Assembly: GCF_016907515.1 (NCBI RefSeq)
Contig: NZ_JAFBBY010000001.1
Span: 4,402,001 to 4,466,000 of the forward strand
Origin: Nocardioides nitrophenolicus
GTDB lineage: Bacteria; Actinomycetota; Actinomycetes; Propionibacteriales; Nocardioidaceae
Reading direction: 5' to 3'
DNA length: 64,000 nucleotides
A program made the translations under genes and the position numbers. The notes under the pieces were generated by a model that worked only from the letters and a program-made list of their open reading frames with translations, did not search any database and was not told the DNA's origin. Below are positions 42,606 to 50,237 of the stretch, in pieces (position 1 is the first letter of the stretch; each line of letters opens with the position of its first letter).

Positions 42606-43370
42606 ATGACCCAGACCGATCGGCCCGACGGCACCGACGCCGCGCCCCGACGGGTACGCCGACGCCGGTCCCGTCCCGCGGACGCCGCCGCCGGCAAGTC
42701 ACCGGCGTCGACCGGCCGGCGGATCACCTTCTGGGCCGGTTGCGGACTGATCCTCGCCGGCCTCGCCGTGCTCGGCTGGGTCGCGTGGCAGTTCTGGGGC
42801 ACCAACTGGCAGTCCGGGCAGCGCCAGGACGACGTACGCCGGGCGCTGCACTCCGGCTGGGGCGAGGGTCAGGACGTCGTCCGCACCGACTTCGGCAACG
42901 CCACCGCGATCGTGCGGATCCCCAAGTTCGGCAAGGACTACGCCGTCCCGGTCCTCGTGGGCTCGAGCCAGGAGGTGCTCGCCGCGGGCCTCGGGCACAT
43001 GGCCGACACCGCCGAGGCGGGCGCGGTCGGCAACTACGTGCTCGCCGGGCACCGGGTGACCCACGGCGAGCCCTTCGCCGACCTGCCGTCGCTGAAGCCC
43101 GGCGACGAGGTCATCGTCGAGACCCGCGCCGCGACGTACACCTATGTCCTCGACACCGGCGGCGAGGACCTGGTCATCCCGTTCACCCAGACCTGGGTCC
43201 TCGACCCCGATCCGGTGAACCCCGCCGGCGGCACCCAGCCGCCCGACGACGCGGGGGACCACCTGATCACGCTGCTGACCTGCTCCGAGATCTTCCACAC
43301 CGACAACCGGTCGGTCGTCTTCGGCCACCTCGTCGAGACGCAGCCCACCGCGGACTCGGCCGCCGGCTGA
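42606..43370 (+). CDS. Class E-type sortase
   Basis: 254 residues, transpeptidase at the outer membrane face. Arginine-rich cytosolic N-terminus, one helix at 42-64, and the catalytic domain with H149 (LAGHR), C226 (LLTCSE) and R235 (DNRS). It cleaves a sorting pentapeptide after Thr and joins the protein to peptidoglycan. Class E enzymes usually prefer LAxTG, yet both neighbours carry LPNTG. Lies between the two substrate genes. Confidence 0.9.
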   Translation: MTQTDRPDGTDAAPRRVRRRRSRPADAAAGKSPASTGRRITFWAGCGLILAGLAVLGWVAWQFWGTNWQSGQRQDDVRRALHSGWGEGQDVVRTDFGNATAIVRIPKFGKDYAVPVLVGSSQEVLAAGLGHMADTAEAGAVGNYVLAGHRVTHGEPFADLPSLKPGDEVIVETRAATYTYVLDTGGEDLVIPFTQTWVLDPDPVNPAGGTQPPDDAGDHLITLLTCSEIFHTDNRSVVFGHLVETQPTADSAAG

Positions 43371-43396
43371 CGCGGGCGGCCGCGGTGCACTAGGCT
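43367..43396 (+). promoter_or_regulatory. Promoter candidate for the second LPNTG gene
   Basis: CTGACG (43367-43372) and TAGGCT (43391-43396) with an 18-bp spacer. The transcript would carry a leader of about 60 nt with AAGGAGG before the GTG at 43462. Confidence 0.5.
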
Positions 43397-43461
43397 TGCC
43401 GCGCACTGCCCGTCACCTTGAACACGCCGGGTCGTTGCATGGGGAAGTTCAAGGAGGACAC

Positions 43462-44025
43462 GTGCTGAAGAAGCTGGCTGCGCTCGCCACGCTTGCTCTC
43501 GCATTCGCCGTCGCGCCGTCGGCGCCCGCGGGTGCCGATCAGGGATACACCGCCAAGATCCCGACCGCGACCCACATCAAGGTGATCTCCGCGGAGCCGG
43601 GTGAGCCGATCGTGCTGCAGGTCAGCGCGAGCGCGGCCAACCCGACGCCGCCGGCCGGCAACATCGCGATCACCGTCACCTCGGGCGGCTCCGCCGCACG
43701 CGGTGCCCGGGTCGCCGCCCCGGCGGTCTTCACGACCACCGTGCACTTCACCGACCAGCCCGTCCGGGTCACCGGTCCCCGCCTGCCCAAGGGCGGCTAC
43801 CTCGCCCGCGCGGCGCTGAGCCCCGACGACACGGCGAAGTTCCTCCCGTCCTCCGACACCACCCGGTTCCGGATCGGCTCGGTCGACGGCGGCGGCGACA
43901 AGAGCGGCGCGCTGCCCAACACCGGCGGCCCCGACCTGATGTGGCTGCTCCTCGGCGGCGCCCTGGTCGCCGCCGGCGCCGGTGGCGTCGGCTACGGCCG
44001 GCGCCGGGCTCCCGCTGCCGCCTGA
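43462..44025 (+). CDS. LPNTG cell-wall-anchored surface protein
   Basis: 187 residues. Signal peptide (3-25), a beta-rich domain without cysteines (26-140), LPNTG at 151-155, membrane helix and GRRRAPAAA tail. Same architecture as the gene upstream of the sortase, but little sequence similarity beyond the sorting signal. GTG start with AAGGAGG. Followed by a UUCG-loop terminator. Confidence 0.86.
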   Translation: MLKKLAALATLALAFAVAPSAPAGADQGYTAKIPTATHIKVISAEPGEPIVLQVSASAANPTPPAGNIAITVTSGGSAARGARVAAPAVFTTTVHFTDQPVRVTGPRLPKGGYLARAALSPDDTAKFLPSSDTTRFRIGSVDGGGDKSGALPNTGGPDLMWLLLGGALVAAGAGGVGYGRRRAPAAA

Positions 44026-44038
44026 CCCGCTCGTCCTC

Positions 44039-44070
44039 CCACCGGCCGCCTCTTCGGGGGTGGCCGGTGG
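44039..44070 (+). terminator. Hairpin terminator with TTCG loop
   Basis: CCACCGGCC at 44039-44047 pairs with GGCCGGTGG at 44062-44070, closing through CC/GG pairs on a TTCG tetraloop; TCGTTTTCCC follows. A near copy of its 3' half recurs at about 44266-44300 with the next repeat unit. Confidence 0.75.
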
Positions 44071-44120
44071 TCGTTTTCCCGGGTGGGTGTGGGGTGGGTG
44101 CGGCGTGGGTGTGGCGTGGG

Positions 44121-44232
44121 CTGTAACACGGAGTTCGCCGCTCTCCGGGGCTCGTGTCGGCTGTACGCGACCCGTACGGACCCCTCTCCGCGACGTCTCG
44201 GGTCGGGAAGAGCAGCGAACTCCGTGTTACAG
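44121..44232. repeat. 112-bp palindromic repeat element, intact copy
   Basis: 24-nt arms at 44121-44144 and 44209-44232 (beginning CTGTAACACGGAGTTCG) are inverted complements with one mismatch. The 64-nt interior has further self-complementarity: GTACG/CGTAC, and CGACCCG with CGGGTCG. It encodes nothing recognisable. It could be a MITE-like element or a structured RNA. A second copy 210 bp away is split by an insertion sequence. Confidence 0.8.
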
Positions 44233-44401
44233 CGCAAGCACCACCCCCGGCTCGTGCTCTCACTGGCTGCCCCTTCGGGGGTGGCCGGTGGTCGTTTTCC
44301 CGGGCGGGTGTGGCGTGGGTGTGGCGTGGGCTGTAACACGGAGTTCGCCGCTCTCCGGGGCTCATGTCGGCTGTACGCGACCCGTACGGACCCCTCTCCG
44401 C

Positions 44402-45795
44402 GTAAGAGTCCCTGGGAGTGGTGGGGTTTGAGGGACCACGGCGGGGCTGTCTGACGTAGGCGGCCATCGGCGGGATCTTCGGTGTGTAACGGCTAAGCAC
44501 GCACTGAAGGAGAACCACCGATGGCCTTGCCCCAGTCTGCCCTGTCCGAGCTCCTCGAGGCGTTCCGCACCGGCGACGGCGTGGACCTGATCCGTGAGTC
44601 GGTCCGCGTCGCGCTGCAGGAACTGATCGAGATCGAGGCAACCGAACGCATCGGCGCCGCACCCTACGAACGCACGCCTGAGCGTGTCACTGATCGCAAC
44701 GGCCACCGGCCACGGATGCTGACCACCAAGGCCGGCGACGTCGAGCTGCGTATCCCCAAACTGCGCAAGGGCTCTTTCCTGCCCGTGATCCTCGAACCCC
44801 GCCGGCGCATCGACCAGGCCCTGTACGCGGTCGTGATGGAGGCCTACGTCCACGGCGTCAGCACGAGGAGCGTCGACGACCTGGTCGAAGCGATGGGCTC
44901 CGATTCGGGGATCTCCAAATCGGAGGTATCTCGGATCTGCGCCGGGCTGGACGAGCAGGTCGGCGCGTTCCGGACCCGGCCGCTGGACCACATCGAGTTC
45001 CCCTACGTCTACCTGGACGCGACCTACCTCAACGTCCGCAACACCACCTCCCAAGTGGTGTCCATGGCGGTGGTGGTCGCCACCGGGATCGCCGCTGACG
45101 GCTCACGCGAGGTTCTCGGCCTTGATGTCGGCGATAGCGAGGACGAGACGTTCTGGCGCGGGTTCCTGACCAGCCTCAAGCAACGCGGCCTGCACGGCGT
45201 GCGGCTGGTCATCAGTGACCAGCACGCCGGCCTGGTCAAGGCACTCAAGCGGTCGTTCCAAGGCGCCGGCCACCAACGCTGCCGGGTGCACTTCGCACGC
45301 AACCTGCTGGCCCACGTGCCCAAGTCACACGTCGACATGGTCGCCGCGGTGTTCCGCACCGCGTTCGCGCAACCCGATGCTGACGCGGTCGCCACCGCGT
45401 GGGACGAGGTCCGTGACCAGCTCGCGAAGTCGTTCCCCAAGATCGGGCCGTTGATGGACGAGGCCAAGCCGGAAGTCCTCGCCTTCGCCACGTTCCCGCG
45501 CGCGCACTGGCAGAAGATCTGGTCGACCAATCCACTCGAGCGGGTCAATAAGGAGATCAAGCGCCGCGCCCGCGTGGTCGGGATCTTCCCCAACCCCGCC
45601 GCGGTGATCAGGCTCGTCGGAGCGGTCCTGGCCGACATGCACGACGAGTGGCAAGCCGGCGATCGGCGCTACCTGTCCGAAGGATCCATGGCGCTGCTCT
45701 ACCCCGACAGCGATACTGGACCCATCGCCGCGATCGATAGCGGCGAGTAGGCACCGAGGATCACCTCAAAGCCCACCACCCCGCGGGGCTCTGTC
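44402..45795 (+). mobile_element. IS256-family insertion sequence
   Basis: 1394-bp element. Terminal inverted repeats of 32 bp (44402-44433 and 45764-45795) match at 25 positions. The 8-bp direct repeat CTCTCCGC at 44394-44401 and 45796-45803 is the target-site duplication, normal for IS256 elements. It carries one intact transposase gene. Both ends, the gene and the duplication look undamaged, so it inserted recently and may be active. Confidence 0.9.
44521..45750 (+). CDS. IS256-family (mutator-type) transposase
   Basis: 409 residues, full length. DDE catalytic residues are seen in YLDATYLNVR (D), LVISDQHAGL (D) and TNPLERVNKEIKRR (E). The central CRVHFARNLLAHVPK holds the C/H motif of mutator transposases. 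GAAGGAG ribosome site before the ATG. No frameshift or early stop. Confidence 0.96.
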   Translation: MALPQSALSELLEAFRTGDGVDLIRESVRVALQELIEIEATERIGAAPYERTPERVTDRNGHRPRMLTTKAGDVELRIPKLRKGSFLPVILEPRRRIDQALYAVVMEAYVHGVSTRSVDDLVEAMGSDSGISKSEVSRICAGLDEQVGAFRTRPLDHIEFPYVYLDATYLNVRNTTSQVVSMAVVVATGIAADGSREVLGLDVGDSEDETFWRGFLTSLKQRGLHGVRLVISDQHAGLVKALKRSFQGAGHQRCRVHFARNLLAHVPKSHVDMVAAVFRTAFAQPDADAVATAWDEVRDQLAKSFPKIGPLMDEAKPEVLAFATFPRAHWQKIWSTNPLERVNKEIKRRARVVGIFPNPAAVIRLVGAVLADMHDEWQAGDRRYLSEGSMALLYPDSDTGPIAAIDSGE

Positions 45796-45888
45796 CTCTC
45801 CGCGACGTCTTGGGTCGGGAAGAGCAGCGAACTCCGTGTTACAGCGCAAGCACCACCCCGCGTGCCCCCCGGCCGACCGGGCCCGGGG

Positions 45889-47190
45889 CTACGGCGCGAA
45901 CCAGGTGGTGCTGCGGGCCATGCCGAGGGCGCGGTCGGCGCCACGCCAGTTGGCCTGCATGAACAGCCAGGGGCGGGCGAACCAGAGGAAGCCGTCGACG
46001 TGCTTCTTGGCCTCCCGGCCGGTCTCCTCCGACAGGCCCCACCGCTCGTCGCCGACCCGGGACGTCGGGGGGATGCCGAGGGTGACGCAGCCGCGGCGGT
46101 CGGAGGTGGAGCCGCAGACGCGGGCGTTGTCGTTGACCCGGCTGCCCTGGGCCTCGACCTCGGGCCAGGTCATCCCGTTGCCGTTCTGGGCGGTGTCGAC
46201 GACGAAGTGGACGCCCTTGACGCCGCGCTCGCGCAGGATCCGGACCAGCTCGGCGCCGTAGGCGACGGACTCCTCGGTGCCGACGTAGTGGGTGGCGTTG
46301 AGGGCGAAGCCGCGGGCGTGCTCGATGCCGTTGGCGAGCAGCAGGTCGGCGGCCTGGGAGGCGCGCGGGGCGCCGACCTGGGGAGTGCTGCTCCAGTCGG
46401 CGGCGCCGGCGTCGAGGTAGACGCTCGTGTGAGGCTGGGCGGAGAAGGTCTTGACGGCGTAGGTGATCAGCGAGCTGGTCACGGCGCGGTTCGAGCACCA
46501 CCAGAACGGCAGGTCGGGCTGCAGGATGATCGCGGCGTGCTGCCGGCCGAGGGCGCGGGCGGCGTTGGCGATCCAGCGCCGGTAGGCGTCCTGGGCGCCG
46601 GGGGAGGGGGCGCGGCCGCCGCAGACGGCGTGCTCCCAGGGGTTCATCCGGAAGATGGCGAGCTGGACGAGCACCTTGGGGTCGCCGCCGGAGGCGTTCT
46701 CGACGTAGTCACGGACCACGGAGCCGATCTGCTCGGGGGAGCCGCTCCAGTCGCCGAGCCACAGCGCCTTGGGCCGCAGCGCGATCTTGCCGAGCTGCTG
46801 CTTGGCGTCGCCGCCGGCTGACTCGTAGGCCCGCCAGGTCTGCTCGAGGTCGCCCTTGTAGACGCCCCAGCGCCGCTCGGCCAGCGGGTTCTTCAGGTTC
46901 TGCAGGTGGGCCGGCTGCGCCTTCTCCCAGACCTCCTTGTCCTTGACGTACGGCCGCTGGGTTCGCTGGACGTGGGGGATCGCCGTCTTCGGTCCCTCGG
47001 CCGCCGGCGGCGCCGGCGTGGGCGTCGGGGCGGGAGGGGGCGTGGGGGTGCTCGCCGTCGTCGCCGGTACGTCGGCCGCCGGCTCCGCGGGGACCGGCTC
47101 CTGCTCGCTGCACCCGGCCAGGGCCACGGTCGCGGTCAGGGCGAGGGAGGCGAGGGCATGGCGGGCGCGGCGGCGGGGGATCGGCTGCAT
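45889..47190 (-). CDS. GH6-like (cellulase family 6) lipoprotein, possibly catalytically altered
   Basis: 433 residues. Lipobox LAGC (24-27) and a Pro/Thr/Ala linker (about 40-70) precede a GH6-like barrel: YRRWIANAARALG, IILQPDLPFW, SVYLDAGAADW, HARGFALNATHYVGT and HFVVDTAQNGNG are recognisable. Where active GH6 enzymes have the RDCgg acid loop it reads PWEHAVCGG, and the C-terminal KPPGESDG loop is replaced by FLWFARPWLF, so key aspartates seem lost. Perhaps a glycan-binding or altered-specificity protein. TAGCCT (complement of 47199-47204) lies 8 nt from the ATG. Confidence 0.78.
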   Translation of the reverse strand: MQPIPRRRARHALASLALTATVALAGCSEQEPVPAEPAADVPATTASTPTPPPAPTPTPAPPAAEGPKTAIPHVQRTQRPYVKDKEVWEKAQPAHLQNLKNPLAERRWGVYKGDLEQTWRAYESAGGDAKQQLGKIALRPKALWLGDWSGSPEQIGSVVRDYVENASGGDPKVLVQLAIFRMNPWEHAVCGGRAPSPGAQDAYRRWIANAARALGRQHAAIILQPDLPFWWCSNRAVTSSLITYAVKTFSAQPHTSVYLDAGAADWSSTPQVGAPRASQAADLLLANGIEHARGFALNATHYVGTEESVAYGAELVRILRERGVKGVHFVVDTAQNGNGMTWPEVEAQGSRVNDNARVCGSTSDRRGCVTLGIPPTSRVGDERWGLSEETGREAKKHVDGFLWFARPWLFMQANWRGADRALGMARSTTWFAP

Positions 47191-47283
47191 CGCGGTCGAG
47201 GCTAACCCGACGCGCCCCTCGTCCCGAAGTCCGCAGAGTCCTAGACTGGAACGCGTTCCCGTCCGTCGTCCCCGGAGGTCCCG

Positions 47284-47427
47284 ATGCCCTCGCTGCGCTG
47301 CCCCTGCGACACCACCTTGCGCGCCGACACCGACGACGAGCTCGTCGCCAAGGTGCAGGAGCACCTCGCGGCCGAGCACCCGGGGCGGGAGTACAGCCGC
47401 GAGGAGATCCTGTTCATGGCGATGTGA
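47284..47427 (+). CDS. Small DUF1059-like protein
   Basis: 47 residues: MPSLRCPCDTTLRADTDDE start, then a helix rich in EHLAAEHPG and SREEILFMA. The CPC pair and the following EHLAEHHP-like segment fit DUF1059, small proteins of unknown function. GGAGG lies 6 nt before the ATG, and TAGACT about 40 nt upstream may be its -10. Confidence 0.7.
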   Translation: MPSLRCPCDTTLRADTDDELVAKVQEHLAAEHPGREYSREEILFMAM

Positions 47428-47436
47428 CTCCGCGAG

Positions 47437-48300
47437 TCACACGATCCGGGGCAGCTCCGAGGCCTTGCCGGTGAAGCGCGGCGCGCGCTTCTCGAGGAAG
47501 GCCGCGACGCCCTCCTTGCCGTCGCCGATCGACGTCCAGAACATGGCGAGCGAGTCGGTGAGGTGCGCCTCGAGCGGGTCGGCGGCCGCGCTGTTGCGGT
47601 AGAGCAGCTGCTTGGCCAGGCCCAGCGCGACCGGCGAGCGGTCGGTGACGAACGAGCGGGCCAGCTCGTACGCCGCCGGAAGCAGCTCGTCGGGCTCGTG
47701 GACGCTGCGCACCAGCCGGCCGGCGAGGGCCTGCTCGGCGGTGAGGATGTCGGCGGAGTAGACCCACTCGAGAGCCTGCTGGATGCCGACGATGCGGGGC
47801 AGGAACCAGCTCGAGCAGGCCTCCGGCACGATCCCGAGCCGGCCGAAGACGAAGCCGATCCGGGCCTTCGTGGAGGCCAGGCGCAGGTCCATGGCCAGGG
47901 TCATGGTGGCGCCGATCCCGACCGCCGGGCCGTTGATCGCGGCGATGACCGGCTTGGGCAGCGCGTGGATCGCGAGGGTGATCTTGCCGCCGGTGTCGCG
48001 GACGCCGTCGGCGTACGGCGCCTCGTCGTAGGCCGCCCGGAAGTCCTCGGGCGTCGGGGCGAGGGACTCGTCGAGCCCGAACACGTTGCCGTCGGCCGAC
48101 AGGTCCATACCGGCGCAGAAGGCGCGCCCGGAGCCGGTGACGACGACCGCGCGCACGGCGTCGTCGCGGGCGTCGGTGAGGAACACCTGGAGCAGCTCGC
48201 GGGCCATGGTCAGGTCGAACGCGTTGAGCGCGTCGGGCCGGTGCAGGGTGAGCGTCGCGATGCCGTCGTCGTCGACGTGCCAGGTCAGGGTCTCGTACAC
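47437..48300 (-). CDS. Enoyl-CoA hydratase/isomerase family protein
   Basis: 287 residues, complete crotonase fold. Oxyanion segments SGRAFCAGMDLSADG and NGPAVGIGATMTLAMDLRLAS; the glutamate of RLGIVPEACSSW is at the catalytic position. C-terminal region with VHEPDELLPAAYELA. Probably hydrates an enoyl-CoA in fatty-acid breakdown. GTG start with GGAGGACCTC upstream; 22 bp after the LCP gene on the same strand. Confidence 0.9.
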   Translation of the reverse strand: MYETLTWHVDDDGIATLTLHRPDALNAFDLTMARELLQVFLTDARDDAVRAVVVTGSGRAFCAGMDLSADGNVFGLDESLAPTPEDFRAAYDEAPYADGVRDTGGKITLAIHALPKPVIAAINGPAVGIGATMTLAMDLRLASTKARIGFVFGRLGIVPEACSSWFLPRIVGIQQALEWVYSADILTAEQALAGRLVRSVHEPDELLPAAYELARSFVTDRSPVALGLAKQLLYRNSAAADPLEAHLTDSLAMFWTSIGDGKEGVAAFLEKRAPRFTGKASELPRIV

Positions 48301-48322
48301 GAGGTCCTCCGTGGGGGTGCGG

Positions 48323-49543
48323 TCAGCGGGCGAGGCCGGTGGCCGTGCAGAGGTCGTCGGTGATCTCGTCGGTCCGGTCCGAGGCGATCTTGCCGAAGAG
48401 CTGCTGCGCGCGCTTGGTGTCCCACGTGGTGTCGGCCCGCGCGAGCGGGACGGTGCACGACTTCTCGACCTTGGTCATGGCCAGCGCCCACTTCCCGGCG
48501 GCGACCGGGCCGGTGGTGTCGCCGAAGCGGAAGAAGTCGGGGACGGCGCCGTTGAGCTGCCACCAGCGCACCGGGTTGAGCACCGACCACGGCGACAGCA
48601 CCTTGTCGCCGACCGCGGCGATCACCTCGCGCTGCTGCTGGACCCGCGCCAGGTCCGAGATCGGGCTGTACTTGCGAGCCCGCGAGTACGCCAGCGCGGT
48701 GGCGCCGTCGACCTCCTGGCAGCCCTTCTTGACATTGAGGCCGGAGTCCTTGTCCTTGATCCGCTGCTTGGGGCAGATCTCGATCCCGCCGACCGCGTCG
48801 ACGACCCCCACCAGGCCGCCGAAGCCGATCTCGACGTACTGGTCGACGCGCAGCCCGGTGGCCTGCTCGAGGGTCTGGACCAGCAGCGGCGTGCCGCCCT
48901 TGGCGTACGCCGAGTTGACCTTGCTCCGCCCGAAGCCCGGGATGTCGAGCGGCGAGTCGCGCGGGATCGACACCAGCGTGGTCGGGCCGTCGCCGGTGTG
49001 GAGCAGCAGGATCGTGTCGGTCAGCTCGGAGGCGGCGTCGCCGGTGTGGAGCCGCTTGCGCTCCTCGGGCGAGAGGCCCGCCCGGGAGTCGCTGCCGACG
49101 AGCAGGTAGGTGGTGCCGGGCTGCTGGGCCGGACGGTCCGCGCTCGGCTCGAAGTCGACCTTGTCGACCTTGTTCCACGCGATGAGCGGGACGGCGACCA
49201 GGAAGACCAGCCACAGCACCAGGACGAGCAGGACCAGCCGGACGTAGGTGCGCGGCCGGGACCAGCGGCCGCGGCCGCTGGGGCCGCGCGCCGGCGGCGC
49301 CGCCGGCGGAGGAGGCGACGCGGGGGCGGGGCGGCGGCCGGACGGCGGCGTGCCGGCGTACTGCTCCGCGGGAGGCAGCCGGGTCGGGGGTGGCGGCGGT
49401 GTGGCGCCCGGGCGCCGCTGGACCGGGATCCGGCGGGTCGGCTCGGGGTCGGAGGACGGGCGTGCGCCGTCGGAGGAGCCGGGTCCGTAGACCCAGTCGA
49501 AGTCGTCGCCGGAGCCCCCGGTGCCGTTGCCACGCCCTGCCAT
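48323..49543 (-). CDS. LytR-CpsA-Psr (LCP) family cell-wall glycopolymer ligase
   Basis: 406 residues. A proline-rich cytosolic N-terminus (to about 95) precedes one membrane helix (about 100-122) and the LCP domain: YLLVGSDSRAG, DTILLLHTGDGPTTLVSIPRDS, and the ALAYSRARKYSPISDLARVQQQ arginine-rich pyrophosphate site. LCP enzymes join lipid-linked glycopolymers to peptidoglycan. ATG 49543 is preferred to 49549 because TAGCGT (complement of 49551-49556) lies 7 nt upstream. Confidence 0.9.
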   Translation of the reverse strand: MAGRGNGTGGSGDDFDWVYGPGSSDGARPSSDPEPTRRIPVQRRPGATPPPPPTRLPPAEQYAGTPPSGRRPAPASPPPPAAPPARGPSGRGRWSRPRTYVRLVLLVLVLWLVFLVAVPLIAWNKVDKVDFEPSADRPAQQPGTTYLLVGSDSRAGLSPEERKRLHTGDAASELTDTILLLHTGDGPTTLVSIPRDSPLDIPGFGRSKVNSAYAKGGTPLLVQTLEQATGLRVDQYVEIGFGGLVGVVDAVGGIEICPKQRIKDKDSGLNVKKGCQEVDGATALAYSRARKYSPISDLARVQQQREVIAAVGDKVLSPWSVLNPVRWWQLNGAVPDFFRFGDTTGPVAAGKWALAMTKVEKSCTVPLARADTTWDTKRAQQLFGKIASDRTDEITDDLCTATGLAR

Positions 49544-49566
49544 GGCCATGACGCTACCGTCAGCAG

Positions 49567-49728
49567 GTGGCTACCTCCGGAGGGTGTTCGCGTGTCCCGC
49601 GCCCCGGGCACGCACCTGGCTGCGTTGGCGTCGCTCGCAGGACGACCCAGTACGGCTTCGCTCCGCCGCCTTGCCATGCACGCACCCGGCGCACGGGCCC
49701 CCATCGAACAACCTCCGGAGGTAGCCAC
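49567..49728. repeat. 162-bp inverted-repeat element between LCP and thioesterase genes
   Basis: GTGGCTACCTCCGGAGG (49567-49583) and its exact reverse complement (49712-49728) bound the element. Each arm contains the self-palindrome CCTCCGGAGG, and imperfect pairing continues inward (TGTTCG with CGAACA, and beyond), so the whole element can fold back. No gene inside. It resembles a non-autonomous mobile or REP-type element. Its right arm places GGAGG in front of the next gene. Confidence 0.75.
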
Positions 49729-49730
49729 CA

Positions 49731-50237
49731 GTGACAGACATCGTCGCGGCACGCACGCCGTCGTACTCCCGCATCGAGCTGGCCACGCTCACCTCCCGCG
49801 CGCAGGCCAACCTGCTCGGCAACATCCACGGCGGCGAGGTGGTCAAGCTGGCCGACTCGACCGCGGGCGTGGTGGCGCAGCGACACAGCGGCGGGCCGGC
49901 GGTGACGGCGGCGCTCGACGAGATGGCCTTCCTGGAGCCGGTGCGGGTCGGCGACATCATCCGCACCTACGGCCAGGTCAACTGGGTCGGTACGTCATCG
50001 ATGGAGATCGGCGTACGGATCGAGACCGAGCCGTGGGACGCGGCCGGCCGCACCCTGCATGTCGGCTCGGCGTACTTCGTGTTCGTCGCCGTCGACTCCG
50101 CGGGCCGGGGCCGGCCGGTGCCGGCGCTCGAGCCGGAGACCGAGGAGGACCACCGCCGGCTGCGGGAGGCCCAGATCCGGCGGGCGCACCGGCTGGCGCG
50201 CCGGCAGGAGATCGAGGCGGGACGGCTCAGCCGCTGA
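49731..50237 (+). CDS. Acyl-CoA thioesterase (hotdog fold)
   Basis: 168 residues, single hotdog domain. QANLLGNIHGGEVVKLADSTAG is the BFIT/YciA-type active-site segment; LDEMAFLEPVRVGDII follows. It hydrolyses acyl-CoA to free acid and CoA. The GTG start uses GGAGG supplied by the right arm of the inverted-repeat element, 9 nt upstream. Its 3' end overlaps the convergent LysR gene by 11 bp. Confidence 0.9.
   Translation: MTDIVAARTPSYSRIELATLTSRAQANLLGNIHGGEVVKLADSTAGVVAQRHSGGPAVTAALDEMAFLEPVRVGDIIRTYGQVNWVGTSSMEIGVRIETEPWDAAGRTLHVGSAYFVFVAVDSAGRGRPVPALEPETEEDHRRLREAQIRRAHRLARRQEIEAGRLSR

Larger units (their letters stand above)
44331..45844. repeat. Second copy of the 112-bp palindromic element, interrupted by the IS
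   Basis: The left arm and interior (44331-44401) and the remainder with the right arm (45804-45844) sum to exactly 112 bp once the IS and one target-site copy are removed. The halves match the intact copy apart from a few substitutions (for example CTCGTG/CTCATG and TCTCGGG/TCTTGGG). This proves insertion into a pre-existing repeat. Confidence 0.85.

Noticed and set aside
44121..44402. The palindromic repeats as IS termini of a larger composite transposon
   Set aside because: The arms face each other within each 112-bp unit, and the IS demonstrably landed inside one unit with its own target duplication, so the repeat predates the IS.
43769..44662. Minus-strand 297-codon frame across the repeat region
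   Set aside because: It crosses a terminator, both repeat copies and the IS end, and owes its openness to repeated GC-rich sequence; no start signal or family match.
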